NCBI GenBank assembly: GCA_001915575.1
Contig: MNQT01000001.1
Location: 1 to 26,128, forward strand
DNA from: Bacteroides sp. CAG:1060_57_27
GTDB taxonomy: Bacteria > Bacteroidota > Bacteroidia > Bacteroidales > UBA932
Reading direction: 5' to 3'
Length of the DNA stretch: 26,128 bases
Under the pieces are notes generated by a model. It ran no database searches. It was not told the origin of the DNA and worked only from the letters and a program-made list of their open reading frames with translations. Shown here one piece after another: positions 1-7,032 of the stretch; position 1 is the first letter of the stretch; each line of letters starts with the position of its first letter. The translations under genes and the position numbers were made by a program.

Positions 1-22
1 TGATATGCTATCTTCAAAAGCC

Positions 23-62
23 AAGTGGTTGGTGGAAAGCAGCAGCATTCCACCAACCACTT
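23..62. terminator. Perfect 15-bp stem hairpin, probable bidirectional terminator
   Basis: Positions 23-37 and 48-62 are perfect reverse complements (15 bp) around a 10-nt loop AGCAGCAGCA. The right arm runs into TTTT on the plus strand, and the left arm begins with AA preceded by CC, so termination of a rightward transcript entering from outside the window is the best reading. Confidence 0.6.
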
Positions 63-122
63 TTGTCATTGTCACCAACCAAAAATGTCAATTATACCCT
101 CCTTTCCCGCCATATTCCAGGA

Positions 123-209
123 CTATGTAACAACTGGATTAGAGCCCGTCGGTGTCTTTCTTCACGCCGATTACCGGAGTCATACACCAAGTCTATGTAA
201 CAACTGGAT
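123..209 (+). repeat. 17-bp direct repeat pair, 70 bp apart
   Basis: CTATGTAACAACTGGAT occurs at 123-139 and again, exactly, at 193-209. The second copy abuts and partly enters the left arm of the hairpin at 207-275. Both copies are followed within about 10 bases by a short GC-rich block (AGCCCGTC after the first, GTACGGGCT after the second), suggesting two copies of one decayed unit. Function unknown. Confidence 0.75.
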
Positions 210-275
210 GCAGTACGGGCTGCAGGGAAGCTAATCATATCTGAGAAAACGCTTCCCTGCAGCCCGTACAGCATC
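207..275. repeat. Long intergenic hairpin (19-bp perfect core stem)
   Basis: Positions 213-231 and 251-269 are perfect reverse complements (19 bp); after one A:A mismatch (212/270) pairing continues for 5 bp (207-211 with 271-275). The loop is 19 nt (232-250). Read on the minus strand, GGGAAGC then TTTTCTC at the stem-loop edge faintly resembles GGGAGAC then GTTCTC in the hairpins at 8634-8706 and 12501-12573, so this may be a distant relative. No U-tract follows, so plain rho-independent termination is not clear. Confidence 0.7.
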
Positions 276-338
276 AGTCGATTATATTATCGGCAATTTA
301 TGTCCGGCCCGATGAGAGACAGTACAGACCGGATACTG

Positions 339-1232
339 TCAGAGAACTTCCGGCAGCTTCATGAGCCAGGCCTCGAGAGCCGTCATCCAGGCCTTGCGGT
401 AGTGGAACTCCCGGTCGGTCCAGCCGTGCCCTCCTTCTGGCATGATATACATCGAGCAGTTCTCAACACCGTGCCCTACAAGCGCCTCGTAATAGCTGAC
501 GCTGTTGCTCACGGGTACCAGGCCGTCGTCGGAACTGTGCATCAGGAACGCGCACGGCGTATCCTCCGTCACGCACTTCTCGTTTGAGAAGCTGTCGACA
601 AGTTCCTTCGGAGGATTGTCGCCGAGCAGGTTATGGAGAGTTCCGGAATGGGTTCTGGACGCATCGAGGGTGATCACGGGATAGAAGAGCACCGTAAAGT
701 CAGGACGCGTCGCGGCATCCACATAATGGGTGGAGGCCATCGCGGCAAGGTGACCTCCGGCGGAATTGCCCTGCACGCCGAGCCACTTGAAGCCGTACTC
801 GGAGGCCCGCTCGCGCATCATGCGCATGGCCTTCTGCACATCGTCGAGAGGGACTTCCCTATGGCCGTTGGGAAGACGGTACTTGAGCACGGCATACACT
901 ATGCCCATTTCGTTGTACCAGTCCGCGAGGGAATAGCCCTCGGTCTTGTCCCATACATCGATGTACCCGCCTCCCGGGCAGGAGATTATCGCAAGGCCGT
1001 TGCATTCCCCTTCGGGGAGGAACAGGGAGAGGGTAGGCACGGTCACGTTGGAGACATGGTTGCCGTAGTCAATCTCGTCGCCGCTAAGGCCGTTGTCCGT
1101 AGGAGCGCCGTCGGGCCATACTTCGAGCACGAGGTCGGGAACCGGATAGCTGACAGCAGCCTGCGGCTGAGCATGAAGGGCCGCGGATGCGGAAAGCATG
1201 CAGAGGCATGCGAGTATTGCCGTTCCTTTCAT
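339..1232 (-). CDS. Exported alpha/beta-hydrolase, acetylesterase/xylan esterase-like
   Basis: 297 aa. Residues 1-21 form a Sec signal peptide (MKGTAIL..., cleavage likely after LHA), so the enzyme is probably periplasmic. The alpha/beta-hydrolase fold shows an oxyanion motif CPGGGY (85-90), the nucleophile elbow GNSAGG (Ser157), an acidic region HSSDDGLVP (Asp235/236) and a terminal EGGHGW (His269). This arrangement is typical of small carbohydrate acetylesterases and BD-FAE-type esterases of gut Bacteroidota. It lies 9 bases downstream of the mutarotase-like lipoprotein and is probably cotranscribed with it, which suggests a joint role in glycan handling. Substrate cannot be told from sequence; a lipase or peptidase of the same fold is possible but less likely. 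Confidence 0.85.
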   Translation of the reverse strand: MKGTAILACLCMLSASAALHAQPQAAVSYPVPDLVLEVWPDGAPTDNGLSGDEIDYGNHVSNVTVPTLSLFLPEGECNGLAIISCPGGGYIDVWDKTEGYSLADWYNEMGIVYAVLKYRLPNGHREVPLDDVQKAMRMMRERASEYGFKWLGVQGNSAGGHLAAMASTHYVDAATRPDFTVLFYPVITLDASRTHSGTLHNLLGDNPPKELVDSFSNEKCVTEDTPCAFLMHSSDDGLVPVSNSVSYYEALVGHGVENCSMYIMPEGGHGWTDREFHYRKAWMTALEAWLMKLPEVL

Positions 1233-1241
1233 GACAGCAAG

Positions 1242-2126
1242 CTATTTCAGAAGGCCGCGCACGGTATGGAGGAGTTCCTCGGACACATCTTCCGAAACTG
1301 CGGGAGCAAGATGCCACCTGACGGTATAGCTGAGCGATCCGCCGGGCGCGAGCTCGGTGTAGGCACCCTGGCTCTCAAGTTCGATGAAGGTCTTGCCCTG
1401 GTTCACATATACCTGTATCTCGGCCTCCGCGGGAGCACACTCGCCGTCGGCAAGGTCGTCGAACTCCTTGACCATCACCAGCCCGTCATTGGCATAGGCC
1501 AGCCAGCCCTTGCCGTTCACATTGACCTTGCGGTTCTGGTCCGACTCGTCGAAAGCGTACCAGGAGCAGCCGTAGGCGTCTTCGAAATGAATCAGCCCTG
1601 CAGGGAATATCTCAGAAGAAGGAGCCTCGAAGAATATCAGGCCGTCACCCGGAACCCTGGTAATCTCCCAGGGAGCCACCTTGCGGAGGCTGTCGGTATG
1701 GTTGGTAATGGTGTATGTGACCACGAGGGCGTCGTGCTTCGGATCGGCAGAGAACTTCTTCGAGATACTGTAGCCGAAACGCTCCGAAACCTGTCCCTTC
1801 ATCTCCATGTAGTCGGAGCCGAGCTCGACCTCATAGGGCAAACGGTCGTACTCCGCCACAGGAGGCCAGTTCCATTCTGCCTGGGGGCTGGTCCAGAATG
1901 TGCTTCCGAATGCGTTGAACATCTGGAGCTGGGAGATGACTTCCTTGTCGCCGTACTTGAACGACAGGATCTTGGCACCCTTGCCGGCATCTACGGTCAT
2001 GGACAGTTCTCCGGAAGAGATGCTGTAGAGCTCGTTGCCGAGAGACTTTATCTCGGGGCCCGCCGAGCAGGCGGAGACGCACGCCGCAACTGCGAGCGAT
2101 ACGACAGGAACGATGAACTTTTTCAC
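1242..2126 (-). CDS. Lipoprotein with mutarotase-like fold (DUF4380-like)
   Basis: 294 aa starting with GTG at 2126 (GTG AAA AAG), the only start that keeps the whole signal sequence. The N-terminus MKKFIVPVVSLAVAACVSACSAG is a lipoprotein signal with two candidate lipobox cysteines (Cys16 in VAAC, Cys20 in VSAC). The rest is beta-rich and resembles galactose-mutarotase-like proteins of the DUF4380 type: an early DAGKGAKILSF strand, TSPQAEWNWPP near 80-90, and APWEITRVPGDG near 150-160. It heads a two-gene leftward unit with the esterase. Being membrane anchored and next to an esterase suggests sugar binding or modification, but no catalytic activity can be claimed. The fold assignment is from overall look and moderately sure. 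Confidence 0.75.
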   Translation of the reverse strand: MKKFIVPVVSLAVAACVSACSAGPEIKSLGNELYSISSGELSMTVDAGKGAKILSFKYGDKEVISQLQMFNAFGSTFWTSPQAEWNWPPVAEYDRLPYEVELGSDYMEMKGQVSERFGYSISKKFSADPKHDALVVTYTITNHTDSLRKVAPWEITRVPGDGLIFFEAPSSEIFPAGLIHFEDAYGCSWYAFDESDQNRKVNVNGKGWLAYANDGLVMVKEFDDLADGECAPAEAEIQVYVNQGKTFIELESQGAYTELAPGGSLSYTVRWHLAPAVSEDVSEELLHTVRGLLK

Positions 2127-2172
2127 TTCTTGAGCTATTGATTGAAATGTTATACCGTGATATCAAGTACGG

Positions 2173-2910
2173 TCAGAGCACGCTGACTTTCATGGAGATG
2201 TCCTCGAGCGGCCTGTCCGAGGAATCGGTCGCCGCTGCCTGGATCTTCTCCACCACATCGAGGCCGCTTTCGACCTCTCCGAAAACCGTATACTCTCCGT
2301 CGAGGAAAGGAGTCCCTCCCACGGTGGTGTAGGCCTCCTTCTGCGCGTCGCCGAGCCTGCCGAGGCCTTCCTCGATGACGATTGCGTTCGCTTCAGCCAC
2401 TAACCTGTCCTGGAGGTCGGAAAGGGCCTCGCGGTTGCGCTCGCGGCGCAGGGCGAGGATTTCGTCCCTGTGCTCGGAGACGAGGCGGTTGAACACGCCG
2501 TTTACCGCCTGCATCTGGCACTGCCTCTCGAGGCTGTCCATTTTTCCGGCAGAGTACTTCTCTCCCCAGACGATATAGAACTGGCAGCCGCTGCTGCGCT
2601 TCTCGGGATTCACGCTGTCTGCCGTACGCGCGGCGCACAGCGCTCCCCTCTTGTGTATCAGTCCCGGCTTTATCTCCGCGGGTATGGTATATCCCAAATC
2701 TCCCGCTCCGAGCTGCTTCCCGGCAGGGGCGTTCCTGCTGTCGGGATCTCCGCCCTGAATCATGAAGCCGGAAATCACCCGGTGAAAGAGTGTCCCGTCA
2801 TAGAAGCCCTCGGATGCGAGCTTGATGAAATTGTCCCTGTGAGCGGGTGTCTCGTCGTAAAGCCTCACGACGATATCGCCTGACGGCGTGGAAATCTTTG
2901 CCTTTGCCAT
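2173..2910 (-). CDS. Cytoplasmic peptidyl-prolyl isomerase, cyclophilin type, with insertion
   Basis: 245 aa. I chose the ATG at 2910 because AGGAG sits 6 bases upstream and the protein then starts MAKAKISTPSGDIVVRLYDE, the normal cyclophilin beginning; the open frame extends 20 codons further up without family similarity. Active-site markers are FHRVI (Arg44), MIQGGD (Gln52) and CQFYIVWG (Phe111), and the closing part is TPFLDGEYTVFGEV (201-213), where the Trp and His common in this loop are Phe and Tyr. About 75 mostly charged, helical residues (117-192) are inserted between CQFYIVWGEK and GGTPFLDG, making it longer than the usual ~165 aa. No signal peptide, so cytoplasmic. A terminator separates it from the yebC unit upstream. 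Confidence 0.92.
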   Translation of the reverse strand: MAKAKISTPSGDIVVRLYDETPAHRDNFIKLASEGFYDGTLFHRVISGFMIQGGDPDSRNAPAGKQLGAGDLGYTIPAEIKPGLIHKRGALCAARTADSVNPEKRSSGCQFYIVWGEKYSAGKMDSLERQCQMQAVNGVFNRLVSEHRDEILALRRERNREALSDLQDRLVAEANAIVIEEGLGRLGDAQKEAYTTVGGTPFLDGEYTVFGEVESGLDVVEKIQAAATDSSDRPLEDISMKVSVL

Positions 2911-2951
2911 ATAGTTCTCCTGTATGTTTCTGATCCTGATCCGTCCATTGG

Positions 2952-2987
2952 AAAAGGAGGACCGCCGCAACCGCCGCCGTCCTCCTT
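2952..2987 (-). terminator. Terminator after yebC
   Basis: Read on the minus strand, AAGGAGGAC (2987-2979) pairs perfectly with GTCCTCCTT (2962-2954) across a 16-nt loop, and the second arm runs into TTTT (2955-2952). It lies 23 bases past the yebC stop, as expected of a rho-independent terminator for the TPR-yebC transcript. Confidence 0.75.
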
Positions 2988-3009
2988 CCCTTTGTCTGTT
3001 GTATACTTA

Positions 3010-3762
3010 TTATTCCTCCGCGGGTTTCATGGTCGTGTAGACGTTGGTGACGTCCTCGTCGTCCTCGAGAAGGCCCGTAAGCTTGTCGAGCGTGGCCCGC
3101 TGCTCGGGAGTGACCTCCTTGAGTTCGACGTTGGGAACCTGCTCGAAACCTCCGGAAATCAGCTCGTAGCCGTTCTCCTCGATGTACTTCTGGATCTGGC
3201 CGTAGGAAGAATAGTCGCCGTAGATGACGATGACCTTGGAGACATTTCCGTCCTTGTCCTCCTCCTCGACCTCGAAAAGGTCCTCGACGCCGTAGTCGAT
3301 CATCTCGAGCTCGAGGGTCTCGAGATCCACACCTTCCCTGGCCTTGATGCGGAAGGTGCACTTGCGGTCGAACATGAAGCTTACGGAACCGGAAGTACCG
3401 AGAGAGCCGCCGCACTTGGTGAAGTAGCTGCGCACGTTGGCGACTGTGCGGGTGTTGTTGTCGGTAGCGGTCTCTACGAGATAGGCTATGCCGTAAGGGC
3501 CGTAACCTTCATAGATTATCTCCTTGAAGTCGCCCTGTTTGCTCTCGGTAGCCTTCTTTATCGCCCTCTCGATGTTCTCCTTGGGCATCTGCTCGGAACG
3601 GGCCTCGGCCATAAGCGCACGCAGGCGGGGGTTGCCGGTAACGTCGGGGCCTCCCTGCTTGACGGCTATGGTGATCTCCTTGCCGAGCTTGGTGAACGTA
3701 CGGGCCATGTGGCCCCATCTCTTCAGCTTCCTTTCCTTTCTGAACTCGAATGCTCTTCCCAT
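3010..3762 (-). CDS. yebC: YebC/PmpR (TACO1) family protein
   Basis: 250 aa, full length for the family. It begins MGRAFEFRKERKLKRWGHMARTFTKLGKEITIAVKQGG, the conserved YebC N-terminus, followed by GNPRLRALMAEARSEQMPKENIERAIKKA (43-71), YEGYGPYGIAYLVETATDNNTRTVANVR and the acidic C-terminal domain. The family is described both as DNA-binding regulators and, more recently, as translation factors that help ribosomes through proline-rich stretches; the sequence alone does not decide between these. Six bases separate it from the TPR gene, so the two are cotranscribed. An acidic EEVEEEDKDGN segment near 165-175 is slightly longer than in many homologs. Confidence 0.95.
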   Translation of the reverse strand: MGRAFEFRKERKLKRWGHMARTFTKLGKEITIAVKQGGPDVTGNPRLRALMAEARSEQMPKENIERAIKKATESKQGDFKEIIYEGYGPYGIAYLVETATDNNTRTVANVRSYFTKCGGSLGTSGSVSFMFDRKCTFRIKAREGVDLETLELEMIDYGVEDLFEVEEEDKDGNVSKVIVIYGDYSSYGQIQKYIEENGYELISGGFEQVPNVELKEVTPEQRATLDKLTGLLEDDEDVTNVYTTMKPAEE

Positions 3763-3768
3763 AATCTG

Positions 3769-4446
3769 TTATTCTGCAACTCTGGCCAAATATTTATTGA
3801 TTTCGTAGGCTTCCATGGACTGGGGATACTCGTCGGCGACCCTGTTGTAGCAGTCGCGGGCGGAAGCCTTGTCTCCGAGGGCCTCGTATGCGAGGCCGGC
3901 CTTGACGAGATAGGCTGCGGCAAAGACATTGTCGGCCATGCCTGCGGCGTTCTCGAAGCAGGAGACGGCGGACTTGTAGTCGCCTAGACCGACATAGGCG
4001 TCACCCTCGCAGGCCCTTGCCCTGGCGGCAAGTATGGGCTCGCCTCCCTTATATTTCTTCAGATAGGACAGGGCGGAGTCGAAGTTACCGAGATTGAGCT
4101 CGCAGACACCTGCATAGAGGTATACCGCCTTTCCGGCCTTGGAACCGTAGCTGCCGATGATGTCGGCGAAACCGAGGTTGTTGCCGTCGCCGTTGAGGGC
4201 GATTTCATACTCTCCGCTCTGGAAACTCTGCTCGGCGGGGAACATCTGCTCCTGTGCCTCCTTGCACTGGCGCTGGTAGACCAGCTTGTGGTATGCCAGG
4301 ATTCCGAGGCCGACTATCACGACCACGGCGGCCGCGACGAGGATGAACTTCCTGTTCTCGCTGAAAAACTTTTCGGTTGACGAAACGGTCTGCTCGATAT
4401 TCTCGCGCACTGCCGATTCCTTCTCTTTAGGATTTGTATTAGCCAT
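3769..4446 (-). CDS. Membrane-anchored tetratricopeptide repeat protein (YfgM-like)
   Basis: 225 aa. A polar cytoplasmic N-terminus (1-33) precedes one membrane helix (about 34-52, FILVAAAVVVIVGLGILAY), then a soluble helical region with tetratricopeptide-type units such as AVYLYAGVCELNLGNFDSALSYLKKY, ARACEGDAYVGLGDYKSAVSCFENA and VKAGLAYEALGDKASARDCYNRVADEYP. This one-helix-plus-TPR layout resembles YfgM, a SecYEG-associated chaperone-like subunit, but homology to YfgM itself is inferred. The gene is divergent from recF, an arrangement common in Bacteroidales, and drives yebC downstream. A promoter of TAnnTTTG type lies about 30 bases upstream. Confidence 0.85.
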   Translation of the reverse strand: MANTNPKEKESAVRENIEQTVSSTEKFFSENRKFILVAAAVVVIVGLGILAYHKLVYQRQCKEAQEQMFPAEQSFQSGEYEIALNGDGNNLGFADIIGSYGSKAGKAVYLYAGVCELNLGNFDSALSYLKKYKGGEPILAARARACEGDAYVGLGDYKSAVSCFENAAGMADNVFAAAYLVKAGLAYEALGDKASARDCYNRVADEYPQSMEAYEINKYLARVAE

Positions 4447-4479
4447 ATCGTTTAATGATTTTTATCAAAATTTAGCCTG

Positions 4480-4511
4480 CAAATTTATGAAAAATAGTTC
4501 AACAATACAAT
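4480..4511 (-). promoter_or_regulatory. Promoter of the TPR-yebC unit
   Basis: On the minus strand TAAATTTG (4487-4480) fits the Bacteroidota -7 element TAnnTTTG exactly, and ATTG (4511-4508) lies 20 bases upstream as a 3/4 match to the -33 TTTG. The start codon is at 4446, giving a leader of roughly 30 bases. It overlaps the recF promoter region on the other strand. Confidence 0.6.
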
Positions 4512-4521
4512 ATAAATTCAT

Positions 4522-4529
4522 TACCTTTG
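4522..4529 (+). promoter_or_regulatory. recF -7 promoter element, almost touching the start codon
   Basis: TACCTTTG matches TAnnTTTG exactly and its last G is only 6 bases before the recF ATG at 4536. Transcription would begin at or a few bases before the ATG, so the mRNA would be leaderless or nearly so. The -33 site is weak (TTCA at 4498-4501). Confidence 0.55.
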
Positions 4530-4535
4530 TAAGGT

Positions 4536-5639
4536 ATGCCGACACTGAAGAAAATAGTCATCCAGAACTTCCGCAACATAGGGCTCCAGGAACTTGGCTT
4601 CTCTCCCAACATCAACTGCATCAGCGGCGGCAACGGCGAAGGGAAGACCAACCTGCTCGACGCCGTATGGTACCTTTCGATGACCAAGGGCGCGTTCTCG
4701 TCCTCCGACAGGTTCAATTTCAGGCACGGCTGCGACAGCTTCTCCCTTATGGGCACATACGACATGCCGTCCGGAGTCACTTCCAGGATAAGCATCAAGG
4801 CAGAGGCCTCGGGCGAGAAGAAGATACGCCGCGACGACAAGCCGTACGCAAAGATCTCGGACCACATAGGCCTCCTGCCCATAGTCATGGTATCGCCCGC
4901 CGACATCTCGCTGGTGAGCGAGTCCGGCGACGAGCGCCGCAGGTTCGTGAACTCCGTACTCTCGCAGATGGACAGGGAATACCTCTGCGGCCTGCAGAAC
5001 TACAACCGCCTGCTGCTCCAGCGCAACAAGCTGCTCAAGGCCGGCGTCGCGGACGAGTTCCTGCTCGGCACCTTCGACGACAGGCTGGGCGCTCTGGCCT
5101 CTCCCGTGTTCGAGAAGCGCCGGGACTTCTGCGAAAAGCTGCTTCCCGTGGTACGCAGCTACTATTCCAGGATAAGCGGCGGACGGGAGGAGGTAGGCAT
5201 AGAATACAGGTCGGACCTGTTCTCCGGCCCCCTGGCGCAGACGCTGCGCGAACGCCGGGAGAAGGACAGCATCTTCAGGTTCACCACCGCCGGCGTGCAG
5301 AGGGACGACTTCATCTTCACTATGGACGGACACCCGATACGGCGCTGCGGCTCGCAGGGACAGCAGAAGTCCTTCCTCGTGGCGCTGAAGTTCGCGCAGT
5401 ACGAGGTAATGAAGCAGGTCTGCGGATGCAACCCCATGATGCTGCTCGACGACCTGTTCGACAAGCTCGACATGACCCGCGTCGGCAACCTGCTGGGAAT
5501 GGTGTCGGACCGCGAGTTCGGCCAGATCTTCCTGACCGACTCCAACAAGGTGCGCACCGAATCGATAGTGGACGCCCTGACGACCGACAGGACATACATA
5601 GAGGCGGAAGGAGGCGCCTTCAGGATCATAGATGAGTAG
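4536..5639 (+). CDS. recF: DNA replication/repair ATPase RecF
   Basis: 367 aa, normal length. RecF is an SMC-like ATPase that with RecO and RecR loads RecA on gapped DNA. Seen here: Walker A GGNGEGKT (31-38) after the N-terminal NFRN strand, the family's PxxxxLV-type region, the ABC signature RRCGSQGQQKSFLVALKFAQ near 265-284, and Walker B MMLLDDLFDKLD followed by the D-loop. The stop codon overlaps the start of the DUF721 gene by 8 bases. It is divergent from the TPR gene and has a promoter element 6 bases before its ATG. Confidence 0.97.
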   Translation: MPTLKKIVIQNFRNIGLQELGFSPNINCISGGNGEGKTNLLDAVWYLSMTKGAFSSSDRFNFRHGCDSFSLMGTYDMPSGVTSRISIKAEASGEKKIRRDDKPYAKISDHIGLLPIVMVSPADISLVSESGDERRRFVNSVLSQMDREYLCGLQNYNRLLLQRNKLLKAGVADEFLLGTFDDRLGALASPVFEKRRDFCEKLLPVVRSYYSRISGGREEVGIEYRSDLFSGPLAQTLRERREKDSIFRFTTAGVQRDDFIFTMDGHPIRRCGSQGQQKSFLVALKFAQYEVMKQVCGCNPMMLLDDLFDKLDMTRVGNLLGMVSDREFGQIFLTDSNKVRTESIVDALTTDRTYIEAEGGAFRIIDE

Positions 5640-5958
5640 GGTGCGCAGGAGGAAGGCAGTAGGAATGGAAGCCCTGGTCAGAGAATATCTCGGACGCAGC
5701 GGCCTGGGCAGGGCGCTCGACCTCAGACGCATCTGCAAGGCGTGGGAGGAGGCCAGCGGCGCCGGCAGGTACACATCCAGGGTATTCTTCAAGTCCGGAA
5801 CCCTGTACGCCACGATGAGTTCGTCCGTCGCCCGCAGCCAGCTGCTGTTCCGGAAAGGCGAGCTGACGCGCAGGATCAATTCCATACTCGCCGAAGACCC
5901 GCTCTTCAACGGCGCGCCGGACGGAGAAGAATATGTCAAGGAACTGATAATCAAATGA
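5632..5958 (+). CDS. DUF721 / DciA-like protein
   Basis: 108 aa, a small DUF721 protein. DUF721 includes DciA, the replicative helicase loader of bacteria lacking DnaC/DnaI. The protein is basic at its N-terminus (MSRVRRRKAVG) and carries the typical core: an ALDLRRICKAWEEASG helix, a SRVFFKSGTLYATMSSSVARSQLLFRKGELTRRIN segment and a short tail. It overlaps recF by 8 bases and pdxB by 4 (ATGA), so all three are translated from one mRNA. recF followed by DUF721 is a familiar pair in Bacteroidota. Function as helicase loader is inferred from the family. Confidence 0.9.
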   Translation: MSRVRRRKAVGMEALVREYLGRSGLGRALDLRRICKAWEEASGAGRYTSRVFFKSGTLYATMSSSVARSQLLFRKGELTRRINSILAEDPLFNGAPDGEEYVKELIIK

Positions 5959-6986
5959 AGATAGTAATAGACAAGTCGATACCGTTCACCGAAGGAGTGT
6001 TCGAACCCTATGCCGAGGTGCTTTACAGGGAAGGGCCGCTCATCACCAGAGAGGACCTCATGGGCGCCGACGCCCTGATAATACGTACGAGGACGAGGTG
6101 CGACAGTTCCCTGCTGGACGGTACAGGAGTCAAGATGATAGCCACGACCACCTCCGGCACGGAGAATATCGACGTCGACTACTGCAGCACCCACGGAATC
6201 CATTTCCAGAACGCCGCCGGATGCAATGCCGGGGCGGTGGCCAATTATGTCTTCTCGGCGATTTTCGGCTCGGCCGCGCGCAGGAGCATCTCCCTTGCGG
6301 GAAAGACCCTGGGCATAATAGGCCTCGGCAATTCCGGCGAGAGGGTCGAATCGATGGGACGCTCCCTGGGATTCAAGATAATGAGGAACGACCCCAAGAA
6401 ATCCGAGATCGAGTGGTACACGCAGTTCTACAGCCTCGACGAGCTGCTCGCGGAGTCCGACATAGTGACCCTGCACGTCCCCCTGACGGCACAGACCAGG
6501 GGCATGGCCGACGCCGGGTTCTTCGCCAGGATGAAGCCCGGGGCCTTCTTCGTGAACACTTCGCACGGAGACCTGGTCGTAGAGGACGACCTGATAAGGG
6601 CGATACCCCGTCTCGGTCCCGTGATAATCGACACATGGAGCCACGAGCCCAGCATCAACACGATGCTGATGAACCTCGTCGAGATAGCCACGCCCCACAT
6701 CGCCGGATATTCGCTGCAGAGCAAGCAGATAGGCTCGTCCATGGCGGTCAGGGCCGTCGCCCGCTTCCTTAACATCTCCGAACTATACGAATTCTTTCCG
6801 CACAGCGACATAATGGAATACCAGGCCGTGATGCTCGACATCCGCAACAAGTCGCAGGGACAGCTCGCCGCAATACTCCAGTACAACTATCCTATCTTCA
6901 CCGACGACTTCATGTTCAGGATGAACCCGACGAAGTTCGAGGAGCTGCGCACGAACTACCGCTACAGGAGGGAATTCCAACTCTGA
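5955..6986 (+). CDS. pdxB: Erythronate-4-phosphate dehydrogenase
   Basis: 343 aa. PdxB oxidises 4-phosphoerythronate in the DXP-dependent pyridoxal phosphate pathway. The ATG at 5955 overlaps the DUF721 stop (ATGA), and the protein then begins MKIVIDKSIPFTEGVFEPYA, the family start; the longer open frame upstream is a shadow of DUF721. Seen: NAD motif GIIGLGNSG (120-127), VTLHVPLT, Glu231 in SHEPS, His248 in TPHIAGYS, and a C-terminal FEELRTNYRYRRE matching the PdxB dimerisation domain rather than general 2-hydroxyacid dehydrogenases. Odd point: where the family has the catalytic Arg (N-x-x-R-G), this protein reads NTSHG (His204, codon CAC). Activity may be altered or the substitution tolerated. 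Confidence 0.92.
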   Translation: MKIVIDKSIPFTEGVFEPYAEVLYREGPLITREDLMGADALIIRTRTRCDSSLLDGTGVKMIATTTSGTENIDVDYCSTHGIHFQNAAGCNAGAVANYVFSAIFGSAARRSISLAGKTLGIIGLGNSGERVESMGRSLGFKIMRNDPKKSEIEWYTQFYSLDELLAESDIVTLHVPLTAQTRGMADAGFFARMKPGAFFVNTSHGDLVVEDDLIRAIPRLGPVIIDTWSHEPSINTMLMNLVEIATPHIAGYSLQSKQIGSSMAVRAVARFLNISELYEFFPHSDIMEYQAVMLDIRNKSQGQLAAILQYNYPIFTDDFMFRMNPTKFEELRTNYRYRREFQL

Positions 6987-7032
6987 CACAGGATATACAC
7001 ATATTTTATTAACGACACTAAATCTGGACAGT

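Larger units (their letters stand above)
1..338. other. Non-coding region with hairpins and a direct repeat
   Basis: No convincing gene lies here; the short open frames have no family-like sequence and run through the inverted repeats. The region holds a terminator-like hairpin (23-62), a 17-bp direct repeat (123-139 and 193-209) and a long hairpin (207-275). It follows the 3' end of the leftward esterase operon, so at least one hairpin may end that transcript. Confidence 0.7.

Noticed and set aside
25..274. Small open frames on both strands (69 and 60 codons)
   Set aside because: Their sequence is made of the hairpin arms and direct repeats, with no recognisable protein features.
5742..5954. 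Longer N-terminus for PdxB
   Set aside because: The extra 71 codons are a shifted-frame reading of DUF721; the ATG at 5955 gives the family start and ATGA coupling.
4521..6698. 725-codon open frame on the minus strand
   Set aside because: It is antisense to recF, DUF721 and pdxB, all clearly conserved; long antisense frames are expected at this GC content.
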